Source: Volvox africanus
Lineage: Eukaryota > Chlorophyta > Chlorophyceae > Chlamydomonadales > Volvocaceae
DNA length: 64,000 nt
Direction of reading: 5' to 3'
NCBI GenBank assembly: GCA_030268105.1
Contig: BSDZ01000024.1
Location: 372,001 to 436,000 of the forward strand
This document shows positions 13,601-27,600 of this stretch, in pieces (within the stretch, counting starts at the first letter, position 1; each line of letters starts with the position of its first letter). The notes beneath the pieces are model-generated. The model worked only from the letters and a program-made list of their open reading frames with translations, ran no database searches and was not told the origin of the DNA. A program made the translations under genes and the position numbers.

Positions 13601-14104
13601 CCAACCGGTGGCGTTCTGAGACACAGGCCGCATTAGTTAATACGAATAGTAGCAGCTTCGTCACTGACCATGATAGCATATCAAAACACCAGAATTCCAA
13701 ACCATTTCCACTATCATACCATACACGCCGCCATCAAGCCGCCGTTGTGGAAGCTCTCGACTTAAAAAGATGCGCGAGAAATTATCCCATGACCTTGCGC
13801 GCATTCAGTTGCCCTCTGCGTTGATGCAATGATGTGCTGCTCACGGCTGCACCGCTCGTGTATGAGGCCATTTGGCCTATCATCTCATTCAAGACCACAA
13901 TTTGCCAGTCCCCGTGACCGTTCCACCTCTCCAAGCTTTGGAATAAAATACAGGTGCACGTACTTACCCCACGGAGCCCTTTTCACGAGGGGCTCGCCTT
14001 CCTCCTATTCGTGGACGGTACCAACTCCTCTTCCTTTCCGCCAGCCTCCGGCTTTATCCTTTGTGACCGCCATGGACATAGCCACAGCTAGCTTCTCCCG
14101 CCGT
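10669..14104. other. Gene-poor interval upstream of CFAP70
   Basis: About 3.4 kb between the CFAP70 start and the NAD kinase stop. Long frames exist (12457-13278 plus, 13230-13700 minus, 11694-12041 minus), but their composition looks random: scattered Cys, His and Ser, no domain, and overlapping frames of similar length on both strands. The part up to about 11 kb should hold the CFAP70 promoter, and the last part the NAD kinase 3' UTR. The rest could be decayed mobile DNA. Confidence 0.5.
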
Positions 14105-17100
14105 TCACCTCCCGGTTCCCTCGATGACCACACGCCCATCCCCGAGCTCAAGGGGCTTCTGGACAGTGCGATCCGACCAGCGGAAGCAGCGCTCCAGGGA
14201 GTCAAACCAGTCGCTGGTCAGGTCGGTCCGGTTGATGGTGGGCACTGGGTTCTCCGACATGCGCACCTTGACGCTATCACCGCGACCCAGCTCCTATTCG
14301 ATGTGTATTGAGGACAAGGGAACGTAGGCGAAGGTTCATAGTTGTTTATGTTGGGATATACATACATACATACATGCCCATGGAGTTTCAGGTTCTACCC
14401 CGACCGAGAGCGGGTCAAAGACCCTAAAGTTAAGGGCAGGGTGTCCCCATGTCGATGGACGATGATGACCCCAATTAAAGTGACCTGCGAGCTGACCAGT
14501 AGCGGAGTTGACGCCTTAGTTGATTCGGCAGATTCCGCTGGATGCTGGTGGTGGGTGCTGAACCTGGGAAAACCACTGATTTCGGAGAAGTCGGCATGGG
14601 AGACTGGATGAGGGTGCCCCGAAACACCGGGGAAGGTAGGGACTGCCAGGTTAGTGGCCACGGGTGATGTACCCCCCTATCCTACACACATACATACATA
14701 CAGTGTGCAGGCTTCGGGTCCTTAGGGTTTTGGGGGGGGTCAGCGAGAGAGGCCTTTCCTTCTTGTGCAGTGCAGGAGTTTGTGGGGCCAACTTTGGGTG
14801 GGGCCGGAAGGCTTTCTTGGGGGGCGCCAGTTTGGCTCGTCATCCCCCCCTCCGCCTCTTGTTGGGTTCTTCCGGCTTGGCTGTGTAAGAGTGTGCTTTC
14901 CTGCTGGTGTTTCTCCTCTGAGGGGATCTGTGTGTGTCTGTCAGGCTCTTGCCAGGTCAGTGTCGGGTTAGAGGAGAGGTTTCCCCGTCCTTTGAGCAGC
15001 TAGGTGTCCCCCGTTTTCTGTTGGGCCTTTCTGTGGTTTCTTGGTGGCCCTGAGTGCTCTGTAAGTGGCCAGGCGAGAGCCTCTGAGGGCTCGCTGGCCC
15101 TAGTGAGAGGGGGAGCACGTGGCAGGACAGACAGACAAAGCCACGTGTTCCTCCCCTGCGCTGTGGCTCTGTCCGGTCAGGACCCTCGTGCGTGTCGTGT
15201 GCTCGTCTTTGAAGGGCGAGTCGCCCACAGTGTAACACCCATAATACATACATACACCCATAATACACACATACATACATAACGTACAGGGTCATACGCG
15301 GGTTGATTTCATTCATCAAACAACGCCGGCTGTCTGTGAGGTCCTGAGTCGGGGTGTGGTCGGACTAGGATCTGGCAGACGGAACAGGCAGGAGATTGCG
15401 GGGTGTCTGCAGACCCAAGCTTTGAAATCTTTAATTTGCTCGACAGCATACTTTTTTCTGACTCCTCCTCGCAAACAATAGGCTGGAGAGCTCTTATATT
15501 CAAGACGCCACACATCTCCACCCAAAGTTCACCTGCCGTGACCGGCCGTCGAAGCACACCCATGCCGTGCAGCGCGCATTATCTGGAATCCGCAGCTCGA
15601 GCTCCGCGTAGTCAGGCAGGATGATAGGCCGGAAGCTGAGCGAGTGCGGGCAGACGGGTGTGAGGAGGATAGCGGGCACGTTGGGGTGAACCATGCTGCC
15701 CCCGGCCGCCACGGAGTAGGCGGTGCTACCTGCGAGGCAAGCAAGCACACGCCGGAATAAAGAATTCGATGATTAACCTAAAACATTACAGCCGTAGACG
15801 AAGGCATATACATAGGTATAGAAATAGATAGATCTAAATAAGTAGGTGACGGCGGCAACAATAGGCGGACTTGCAACTCGGGACGCGGCTGGCAAAACCG
15901 GAGGAAGAGGAGCTGAAAAAGGATAAGTACGGAATCTTCTTCTTCTAATAAGCGCGCCCGGTGTGTGTGCCCCGGTTGAAGGTGCCCTCCACCTTCTCCG
16001 GTGCATGCTAAGGACTCAAGTCGCAGTCCCAGTCCCAGTCCCGCTACAGCTCCTTGCCGTCCTGGCCCTCATCTAATACACACCCGTGGGCGTGGCAAGC
16101 ATAATGCCGTCGGCCTGCACGCGCGCGATGAAGCGACCCTTCTCATAGCATTCGATGTTGGTGAGGAAGGCGCTGGAGCCACGATCGATTACCATCTCGT
16201 TCAGCACCTCTACGGACTGCTCCGGCTTGCTGCCGCCCTTGCGCCAGATCTCGCACACCAGCCGCATACGCAGCGTCACCATCACGCCTACATCAGCGAG
16301 AAAGAAGGCAGGGAAACAACGGACCTAACCACAATAGACAAATTGCCAGAGAGCTGCGACTTAGCCGACAACCGACAACCGAAAAGCGGCCGCGCCCACC
16401 GAAGACGACCCCAAGGTGCCAGATGAAAATGACCAGCGGGCCGGCAGGAGCTCTGCGGCTATAGTCCAAACGTGGCACGCAATAAGCTTCCATGAACTGC
16501 ACCGCCACACCAGGTGTTTTTAGAGGACCCCTCCTCACCATATGAACGACTGACCGATTGCTCAGGATGCACGATATCCCGAACTATACCCCGGACAAAA
16601 CTGTTGTGTCGGCCGTATATAGGGGCTAGTTTCTTCGCTCCTTGTCAGTTAGTTGTGGCATAGGTGTGGAAGGAACCTGCCCCCCTTCAACAATACCCGC
16701 AGGCGCGATGGGAATTACTGACGGGTGGCAGGTTCCTTCCACACCCATACAAGCTCCCCTCAGTTAATTCTTCGGTCCTCTATCCTGTGATTCTTCAGTT
16801 TGTGTGTTTCTAGTCCTCGGGGCTACAAGTACTTATCGCACTTCTTTCCCCTTGAACGCCGTCTTCCCATCCCCCCCCCCCCCGAAATCCCACTTACCCA
16901 GGCTGTTCCCTGGCTCATCCATAGAGTTGACCGAGTCCAGGGACAGCAACGTGCAGCTGTCCAGCTTCTGGCCCCCAAAGATGACATCCATGAGGTCACG
17001 TTTAAAGTTGGTGAAGTCGTGGTTTGTCAGGAAGCCCATGGAACCCATGTTGAAGGCGATGACCTGGGGGAGGGGGAGGAACGAAGTACCGCCAACAAAA

Positions 17101-18540
17101 TTTCGTTGGAGCAAAGGACCCAACGGACACCCGACACGGGAAAGAGATGCGGGGACAAAAACGAACATCATGCGATCAAGCCAGTGACCGAACACAGAAG
17201 GGTAGGAAAAACGCGATCACGAGGGCGCAAGAAGATAAGAAATCAATCAAGCGGAAGGGAGGGGAAGATAAACGTGCAAATTAAACGGGAATGGTAAACA
17301 TATCACGTGCACAATGTATTGTAATGTAGTGAACAATAGCAAGGGAGTAGATCGAAGCAACAATATAACATACTAAAATGCAATGGAGTAAGAGAATATA
17401 GAATGCCGCATTCATTCAAGCCACGTCAGCCACATTGATGGTCTTGAAACCAAAAAGAGGACTGTGTTTATGCAACGCGACCCGGGGGCGTTATGATAGA
17501 CTTTTCCCGGTGCAGGCCTATGCTCATGCTAGCCACGGCACGGTAACCGCATCCGTTTCGGGACTTCACAAAATAGCCTACGAACCTCCGCTGCTAAGAC
17601 AGCAAGGCTCGGATTTTCCCGTCAGCAAGGAAGATGGAGCCGGACCTGGGAGTAGCCAAATTCATATGATTTTGTGGCCTACTGCCGTCTTGGAACCCTT
17701 TCACCCTTTTTACCTCGCGGCAACCCCCCTTCCTACACCACGGGGAATTAAACACGGTTTCTTCATACCTTCCTAAACCCTTAAAAGTCAAAACGCCCAG
17801 AGATCATTCAGCGCCCCTCCTAACCCACCGGGGGCATGCTGTGCTTGAAGAGGCACGAGGAGTGAAGGATCACACCATCCCCTCCGATGCAAACCACAAA
17901 GTCCACATACTCCGCAAGCCTGCGTGGATGAGGTTGAACAGCGGAAGTTTTGCTGTGAACGCTACAGAATATATAGCGCATTGACATGTACAGTTACTGG
18001 GATCGTCTGTTCCTCCAAAAAGGACCGTTCTGCTCCTGCACCTGAGCGGACCAAAATATTCGTGTAAACATGCACCGGCGCGATTGACAATTGGAAGCAA
18101 ACATGTAGTGGTAGGTGACATGGACCGTACGGCCTTCGGTATGCGTGCGTGTATGCATGACTTCCTTCCGATTGTAGGCCCCTAAATCCAGGTTCTCGTG
18201 TAGGGTTCCTCGAATCAAGTCCCTTGTTTTCCTACCGTCGAACTGAACCAATATGTGTCAATTGTTGAAATGAAATGGGCTCGTTTTTAGCAACAGTATG
18301 GAAGGTATGGAGCTGCGAGCGAGCGCTATCGGAACATAGCACCCTGCAGTAAGCCCGTACCTGTCATTGTCGCTTGGCGTGAACGTGTACGCGTACGGAT
18401 AACCCGGCCGGCCCCGGAGAAACTGATCATACACGTGCGGCTCAACCACAACACGCAGGTTGTGTTCCCGCCCAAGGAAGTCTATGACTTCGAGGAATGA
18501 TTGGAGCAACTCATCTCCAAGCTTCATAATTACCATGACG
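14105..18540 (-). CDS. NADK: NAD kinase (N-terminus unresolved)
   Basis: Phosphorylates NAD+ to NADP+ using ATP. Six phase-consistent exons are mapped (18361-18540, 17829-17919, 16898-17063, 16084-16287, 15533-15729, 14105-14293), giving about 342 residues. In order they hold a family-typical opening ([17 protein letters not shown]), the GGDG substrate/phosphate-loop motif in [23 protein letters not shown], the [17 protein letters not shown] segment with the NE motif, [37 protein letters not shown], and the C-terminus ending about 20 residues after a [13 protein letters not shown] segment. The first mapped exon begins with one base of a split codon, so at least one 5' exon lies upstream and I could not identify it; targeting is therefore unknown. 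The intron before the last exon holds repeat copy 2, and another intron holds a hairpin. It lies head-to-head with porphobilinogen deaminase. Confidence 0.93.
14352..14376. repeat. TACA microsatellite left of repeat copy 2
   Basis: A short (TACA)n run just before the dispersed repeat copy in the NAD kinase intron 14294-15532. Similar ATACA runs occur at 14690-14702 and 15240-15286, so inserted material and microsatellites alternate in this intron. Confidence 0.75.
14409..14690. repeat. Dispersed repeat, copy 2, inside a NAD kinase intron
   Basis: About 282 bases matching 1667-1950 in the same orientation, including the block GACTGCCAGGTTAGTGGCCA near the end and a CCCCCCTATCC tail followed by CA and ATACAT repeats. 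It lies in the 1.24-kb intron 14294-15532, in reverse orientation relative to the gene if the tail is the 3' end. The simple-repeat tail fits a retrotransposed, non-autonomous element, but no target-site duplication was established. Confidence 0.8.
15238..15286. repeat. ATACA/CCATAATACA microsatellite
   Basis: Short tandem ATACA units with two CCATAATACA-like repeats inside the NAD kinase intron 14294-15532. Probably the right edge of the repeat-rich part of this intron. Confidence 0.75.
16663..16745. repeat. Perfect 19-bp inverted repeat (hairpin) in NAD kinase intron
   Basis: The left arm 16663-16681 (GGTGTGGAAGGAACCTGCC) and right arm 16727-16745 are perfect reverse complements separated by 45 bases. 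Three more G-C pairs are possible just inside after one mismatch. It sits in the intron 16288-16897 and would fold in RNA from either strand. It could be a foldback mobile element, a small-RNA precursor or chance. Confidence 0.85.
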
Positions 18541-20771
18541 CTGCGAGGGGAGGGGCATAGGACGAAGACTTTCAGGAGGCCCGCTTCGGGTTGGTAACAA
18601 CTTTGGCCTGGTCTCCAGTTCCAGGGACAGTGGCATACCTCTTCGGTCGATGACGCCATACAAGCAGGTGTTGTTGTGTGCTTGGGTAAGCGAAATGCAG
18701 TTTTCCGGTGCCTGTACGAGGGGAGGGCATATCGCCAATAAGAGGAAAGGGGTCGCGCTTGCCTTGCATAAAAACTCAGGCTTGGCCACGCGTACCGGTC
18801 ACAAGCTCGCGAGAACAGCTCTTCCCGTCGGTTCTCAGGATGTACAAAGATGATTTTTTAGGCCAGTTTTTGCTCCTGTGCCGCACCGGGTTGTATAGCG
18901 TCACCCAGTTTAGCACATATGAGCCCCGAGCAGAATATCAGTGCCCACGAGATGCACCTGACAGTGGGCGTTGGAGCACTTGTTGAAGGTTCTGATAAGA
19001 CGGGATCCGCAACGATTGCCTCGCTGGATGATAATGCCGCGAGGTCGGTGGTTCCCTGGGCTCGGCAAGCCCCTGTGGAGTGCCGCGGTCTGCAGACCCC
19101 ACGCACAAATATTTGCCTACAACAAGCTAAATTGCGATATGCGACAAGGTCAAGTGCAAGCCCCGGCATCCTGGGGCAATAGCTAACAGCGATATAAACT
19201 CCGGAAAGCCTGTCCCAAAAAGTACTGTATGCTAACTTATGAATTACCTAGCCAAAGCCGATTACAGTCAACTCGAACACTTTCGCCCGTACACGTCAGA
19301 TAATTCCAGTGGATATGCATGATCGTCGCATATCGCCTTCAAATAATAGTAAGCTCTGTATTATTATTAATTATTGGGCTATATTTTACAGGTATGACTG
19401 ATTTTCAAGGGCTAGCTTCGGCTCCACAGCCTATCCTATGTGACCGAATCTGGAATCTGCTGATGCATTTCTTGCAAAATACCGAGAGATTAAGTGTTGT
19501 CAAATGTATAGTCTAGTAATCTTACCCTGCGGTTTTTGACGGGTGCACTCCCTTCAAGTTGGGAGAATGCATTGTTTGCGCTTCCGTGGTGCGAATTATA
19601 CTGGAAGAAAATCAATAAAATTTTCAATGGAGAACATAAACAGTTCGACTTTACTTAAAGGTAGTTGGCACGGCTCCACCAGCATTTGGAAAAGTTTGCT
19701 ACAATACGACAAGAATTCTTGCCCATACTCATTAAACGGTTTATACGCATGGTCCGACATACTGATAAGTAAGCGAGATGGGCACTATAGCTGTCAACCG
19801 ACGTGCGGTCTGGGGAATTACAGTTTGTGTACCTCAATCAAAGGAGTTTCTTTGTAGCAGTTCGTATTGTACACAGAAGTTTGTACGAGAACTTCAAGCA
19901 TGTTCGGCTTACACATCTATAAATTTGTCCTAGCTAAAATCCCCGCGCAGCACCGATTTCACTGGATTCCACCAGGGCCGCGTATGTAGTTCCTGTGCGT
20001 TGCGAAGCTGAGCAGGGGAATCGCACACATATAAGGAGTAGGTATAAGCCCCTTGCCCGTACGTTTACCACAATTGCAATGTGTGTACATGTCAATCTCT
20101 AGAGACAGGTAGGTATGATGGGGGCCCACCTGAGCTCATCCGTCCTCATCCTGAATCGTCGGGGTTCCAATCTATTGGCCCGTAATGGCCCTGACTTCAT
20201 GTCAAGGAAGGTGTCCGGGAACCAGAGGCTGTCTGTTCCCCATGATGTTTCGTTTAACACCGAGGCTGGTTACTTTAGGGGGACGAAAAGCTGAGTGTAG
20301 TACGTTTGGTCCAAATTTCGAAAGGCTGACTGCGATTACTTGCTCTCCGTGCTCAGCGCCTCACAGGGTTATGACGGCTTATCCCACTTCTCCGAGGTGG
20401 AACTGCCAAGAAGGTTTATAGTAGCTGTGCAAAAGGACTTTATAAGCTGTGGAGCAGGGGATAGCAGACGAAGCAGTCGTTATGGCTTACTTTTGAATTG
20501 GGTATGCGGCTAAATCTGGCATATACGTGTAAGGCATAATCCAGTGATTGGGGTTTTGGATAGTTCAGGTTCGGTATTCGGGTAAACTAACCAAAAACTA
20601 ATTAGCGTGGACTGTACCTTCACGACTAAAAAAGCAACCTTGCCATACGAAACAGGGTTGCCAGGGCCTTTCGTGCCGTACAATTAGGCTCTTCCCATTT
20701 AGATTCTGCGTGGTGAAGAACTGCAATTTTTGTTCATACAGGATCATTTCATTACTCATTCAAGTTCCAAG
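18541..20771. other. Head-to-head interval between NAD kinase and deaminase
   Basis: About 2.2 kb that must hold the 5' end of NAD kinase (missing first exon or exons, minus strand) and the promoter and 5' UTR of the deaminase gene (plus strand). No long convincing frame or family motif was seen. Composition becomes AT-rich around 19.2-19.9 kb, unlike the coding exons. I found no exact core-promoter element that I would defend. Confidence 0.45.
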
Positions 20772-22928
<2,157 letters not shown>

Positions 22929-23125
22929 CCATATAAGCTTCAAATGGATCGAGGGGCTGGCCTAGGATTGCAGTGTCCATTAGTTGTCTGTGCAACATGG
23001 GACTTAAGTATGAGCGTGGGGGCTGGGAAGCAAGGGTTCTGATGCATTCTTTCCTAGGTCTTGCATAGCGTGTAGACTAATAGGGGGTTATGTTTGGGTG
23101 GGGATTGATCTTCTGCTAAACGCAT

Positions 23126-23130
23126 TGTAA
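23126..23130 (+). promoter_or_regulatory. Poly(A) signal TGTAA of the deaminase gene
   Basis: TGTAA about 200 bases after the HEMC stop, the expected position for the volvocine poly(A) signal. No earlier TGTAA was seen between the stop and this point. Confidence 0.6.
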
Positions 23131-23509
23131 GGCGACCTTGCTCCCGTTAGACCAAACAAGCGGGGACAGACGTGGTGAGGGCGTGCTTGCAGCGAGCAGC
23201 CTTAGGTCTTCAGACTGTAGGTATGAATTACCTGCGGATGGTTCAATTACGTGTTTATGTGCTTGTTACCATTATGAGGCCCTTGACCGTTATGAATCTG
23301 TTTTACCATTGACTGTTGCAAGAGAGGCAGCTATCCCTTTTTGCAGACTCCTGCGGTTGATACATCTACTGTCGCTGTTAGAGCTGCCGTTCCAATGTTC
23401 GTTTGGGCTACCAAAGTATACAGTGCAGGACGCACGTGCAACCCCAGAGTATGACAGGCCGACTTGGCCCCTGCCGCGGTGCGTAAGGATGCTTCCGTCT
23501 TGGTTGGTT

Positions 23510-23703
23510 GTGGTTTCCGGATGGGAGATCTCGCATGTATACAATTTTGCTTAGGGATCTTAGGATAGCTGTGGGGGCACTTGTCACTTGCCTTGCAGAG
23601 CCACCGCACTGAAGCAAGTTGCGGGCGTTCGTGTAAGCAGTCGTTCCTGCCACATCATCGGTTGTGCAATTGCTATGAAGATGGTCAATGCCAGCACGCG
23701 TGG
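23510..23703 (+). pseudogene. Duplicated fragment of the porphobilinogen deaminase gene
   Basis: This stretch aligns without any gap to 20980-21173 at a constant offset of 2530 bases: the last 89 bases of HEMC intron 1, its CTTGCAG acceptor, and the first 105 bases of exon 2. The exon part differs at about 19 of 104 positions by my count. The copied frame still reads SSRSCHI, but the deaminase core start KIGTRGSP has become VNASTRG and the similarity then stops. No other deaminase exon follows. Because it includes intron sequence it is a DNA-level duplication, not a processed copy. It lies downstream of the parental poly(A) signal and is probably non-functional. Confidence 0.88.
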
Positions 23704-24649
23704 TGTACATGAGAAGGGAAAGGGAATGAAGGCATATCAACAGCAGGAAAGGTTGTTACACGAGATGACATCCTGTACAGGAAGCATAAACTTTGTAGGA
23801 AATGCCAACATTCTACATTTAGGAATTCTGATATACTTGCAACCTAAATCCAGTATATTTCGCGATAACAGTGATCAGAATCCTGACGACAATGATAATG
23901 ATGTTGTTTCAAACGTAAACCCATACCCAAAAGGGCCGCTAGGGTCTGAATGCGCCGGGAGGCTCATAGGAACGCGAGATACGAGCACGGAGACGTAAAA
24001 GGTTATAAATCAAACGGAGAAAAAAGCAAGTCCAGAGGTAAAGGAAAACGGCAAAATGGGAGTACAGGAATGCGAAGATAAGTCATGACCACATTCAACG
24101 TCCGCTCTAGTTGGTCGTGCATAGACATAGTGGAGCTCTGTCCCACCCCTAAGCTAGCAAGACCAGCACGCACTTCAGCATAAGCCACATCGTACTTTAT
24201 CTTCCACTGAATGAACGTTATCGGAAACACGATACCAATACGTACGTGGTTGACAGCTTGTACGACTACGGCATCGATCGTCATCCTGCCATCATCCATT
24301 AGCTCTGCAGCATACTATCGTAGTGAAATATCGATTATGATATAAGTCTAGGCTCGTAGACACTATGCTATGTATAGGTGCCAGCAAGCTTTTATTATGA
24401 TGCTTGGGGCGGCTGAACGAAGCTGTATGCGTGCGCTCGTCGCATTGTGCTGTCAATGTATGTTATGCCCACAAAATGGGTAGTCTGAAATTACTTTCGA
24501 CGCGAGGACATTGCGGAGTCTCAGGACTAAACTACATCGTTGGGACTCTCCATAATAATGGTAACTTGAACCTGTAGTGACTTCCTACGAGACTCGGTTC
24601 TCGCCTGTTATTGAAGCAGCCTTGCCCCTACCGATGCTAATCTAAGTCC
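23704..24649. other. Interval between deaminase fragment and DAG lipase
   Basis: About 0.95 kb with no recognisable exon. It should contain the DAG lipase promoter and 5' UTR. A plus frame continues out of the deaminase fragment to 23998, but its residues (runs of Asp and Asn) look like chance reading. Confidence 0.5.
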
Positions 24650-27600
24650 ATGACCCCCTTGCAGCCTGCTCTTGTTGTCCTGGGTCGAAGATGGCACATT
24701 GCAGCAGACGATCTGCCGTTGCCAAGCCTTATGGGAGGGTTTTGGCACATGGCTATCCTCGTCCTCATCAGCGTGGACCTATCCTTCGTGGTTGAACAGC
24801 TAAACACAACCTGTCCATACCGACGGCGTCACATAGCTTACTTGTCTTCTCACCTATGCTGTTTTTTTGTTAACAGCATTCTGCACACGTGGACCTTCTT
24901 TGAGAGTATTCGGGGTAGGCATCCTAGGCTAGGTTTAGTGTGTTAGCACTGCATATGGCCATGTCGGTACGGAATTCGGCGCTTGCTTGCAATTCTTCGA
25001 CGTAGTTGCCACCTACCGTCGTTCGAATATTTCATATCTAAGGACGAAAAGGGGAAGGAAATTGGTGCAACAGGATTGACATAAGCCCCTTATGGACAAA
25101 CGTTAGATTGACCCCGGGACAAGCCACGGTGGTGCAATCACGTCCCACTCCCTCCGCTACTTAGCCGTTTTCTTGGTACGAGGAGGCCGCCCTTCCCCTC
25201 CGTCCCCACTGGAGCAGCCTTTTAGCATAACATAACAACGGCCCCGAATATTTCAATCTACAACCCGTTTATCCTCCCCACTCTACGCAGGCTCAATTTT
25301 CCAAGTCCATCGCCGCCGTCGAGTGGTGCCCTTGGTACTGGCTGTGGTAATTTTCTACGGCCTTACCATATCCAGCAATGTCTATGGTACCCGCCAATTG
25401 TACTTGCAGAATGGTGAATCACGATGTTCTGCTCTCCCTGGGCGGTTGCACCTAAACCACGATGCGCTCTTAGAGGTGATTGTTGTGGCAACTTGGATAT
25501 CCATTTTTATCGGATTCATAGCTATGGTTATTACGTTGAACCTCTTCTCAACGTACCAAGCGACCAACAGCAACTGGTTGTCCCGCTTCAGACTGTATCG
25601 TTTGGTGTGCATCTGCTGTTTGAGCCCCTGCGGAGATCAAGGTGGCGGTGGGGCTAACGATGGCAGCAAAGTTGGTGACACCTCATCCGGCCGAAATATG
25701 TCCCCCATGGTGGTTATTGCAAACGTCTTTACTCACATGTTTGGACGGGTAAGTAATAAGGGTGCGGTAAGCTATAATATTCTGTATACCACAGTATAGT
25801 CTTAGGGGTCATCTGCAAAGACGTGTGTTCTGAAGTAGGCTCAAGGTTGACCCCAGTGAGTGGTGGGCAAGGGCATAATGTTACATATCCCACTCTGTAA
25901 CGTTCTGGCTTACCACAGGGGTGGTGGGCAAGGGCACGTTTTCTAAATTGGATATGATGTATTGTGGTCAACAACCTTCCTGCCTTTGTTATCTTAGGGT
26001 TGGCTTATCAGGTTATACGTGTTACTGAGTCCTGATGTTTGTCTCAGATGTTTAGTTTGAACTCACATGGGTGATTTGCAATACCGAATGGCAATAATAG
26101 TAGCTGTGCATGCAAATAATCTGATGGAATGTGTATATATGGTTTTGAGTGAAGCTGGTGGTTGCTGTGAAGCTTTGTTGAGCAGGTAAACGGATTGGCT
26201 AATGTCGCAAACATCTGCCATGGTAATCTCCTCCAGGATATAGTAGGGGGAAGGGGCGGCTGGGATCTGAGTGCTGGCCTGGAGGCTGAATGGCTAGGAT
26301 GAGAGTGCTAGCTCATTCGACCCCTTGTGTCAGGGACTAAATGAAGTTATGTATCGTTAGGTCGGGAATGGTTCTCGTTGCATTTTTAACGCGTCCTGCA
26401 TAATGCCGCCATTTCATTTTGGGTGCTTAGATGTCACATAGGTCTGGCTGCGGGATTTTAGCGTTCATCCCAACAAATGTGCATATTCATCTATTTGACA
26501 GGAAAACCACACACATAATAAGGTCATTCCACCCTAGCTATTCCCAGTCTTGGACTGAAAACGGAATTTTGCGTACAGCGTCATGTCCTGCAACAATGCG
26601 TGTTCAATATGCATATGTAAATAATGACTTGCTCTGCAGAGCGAATACACATGGAATATGCATAAAGCATGTCCCGAACCTTTCCCTCCCCCATGAAGGT
26701 GGAGGCCAAATACGCAAAATAGAAGCTGCACTTTACACCAATCCACAGACACACAATAGGTATTCATTATAGAAACCAATATGTATCTGGCCATATCTGA
26801 TTGGCATCATTTCAACGAAACTTCCCTTCTCGTGCTTTCAATAATAAAGCACACAACTGCTGGCAATTGTTTGTTACCATTGGCTCCAGGTGGACATGAC
26901 CTTGACCGACTATATCGCAGCCTTCACATTGTTGGGTGTTCGGCACAACCGTACTAAACCTGCGCTCGCATATTGTAATGCGCAACCGCCGAGGTGGCTG
27001 TTAGTGGACAGCTTCAGAACCAACCAAGGGTGTAGAACCGGGATATCGTTAGCAGATCGACACGGCGGCGATTGCAGTGGCGGGCGGGTTCCCATCTGCT
27101 GTGAGGATGTCGCATTGCAGGCGCCGACAGTGGTCGAGTTGTCGATGGATGACCGTTCCGCTGTTGTTGGCGGCGGCGACAGTGGTCGGGTTGGCGGCGG
27201 TGAGTTCATGATGCCGGAATGTGATAGTAGGTATATGGTGCCGTAGTAGGGTGCGGTACGCAGGGTGCATGCTAGGGGTGCCCCGGCCCATCGTAGGTTT
27301 TTCATTGCAACTCGCTAGGGTGCGCCGTGTCCTTGGTGCTAACCGACCAAAAGAACCTAGTATTTGGGTAGTTAAGCGGTTTTTAGCTGCCCTGGAGGAC
27401 GTTGCCTACGATATCCGTAACATCCTTTCCGGTGATACCTCTGTTTGCCAGCAAATCTGCCAGTCTCTGTGCAAGTCCTGGTTGAGACACCGCGTTTTTC
27501 TGTCATGACCTCTAGCTACTTGGTGTCGCCTTCATCTTCGCTTTGTGGCCCCGGCCCCCGTTCCGTTGTGATGAACCCACACTTACCGCCTAGGCACGTC

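Noticed and set aside
13230..13700. Minus-strand frame of 156 codons with a hydrophobic start
   Set aside because: No recognisable family, Cys/Arg-rich in a way typical of chance translation, no supporting neighbour exon.
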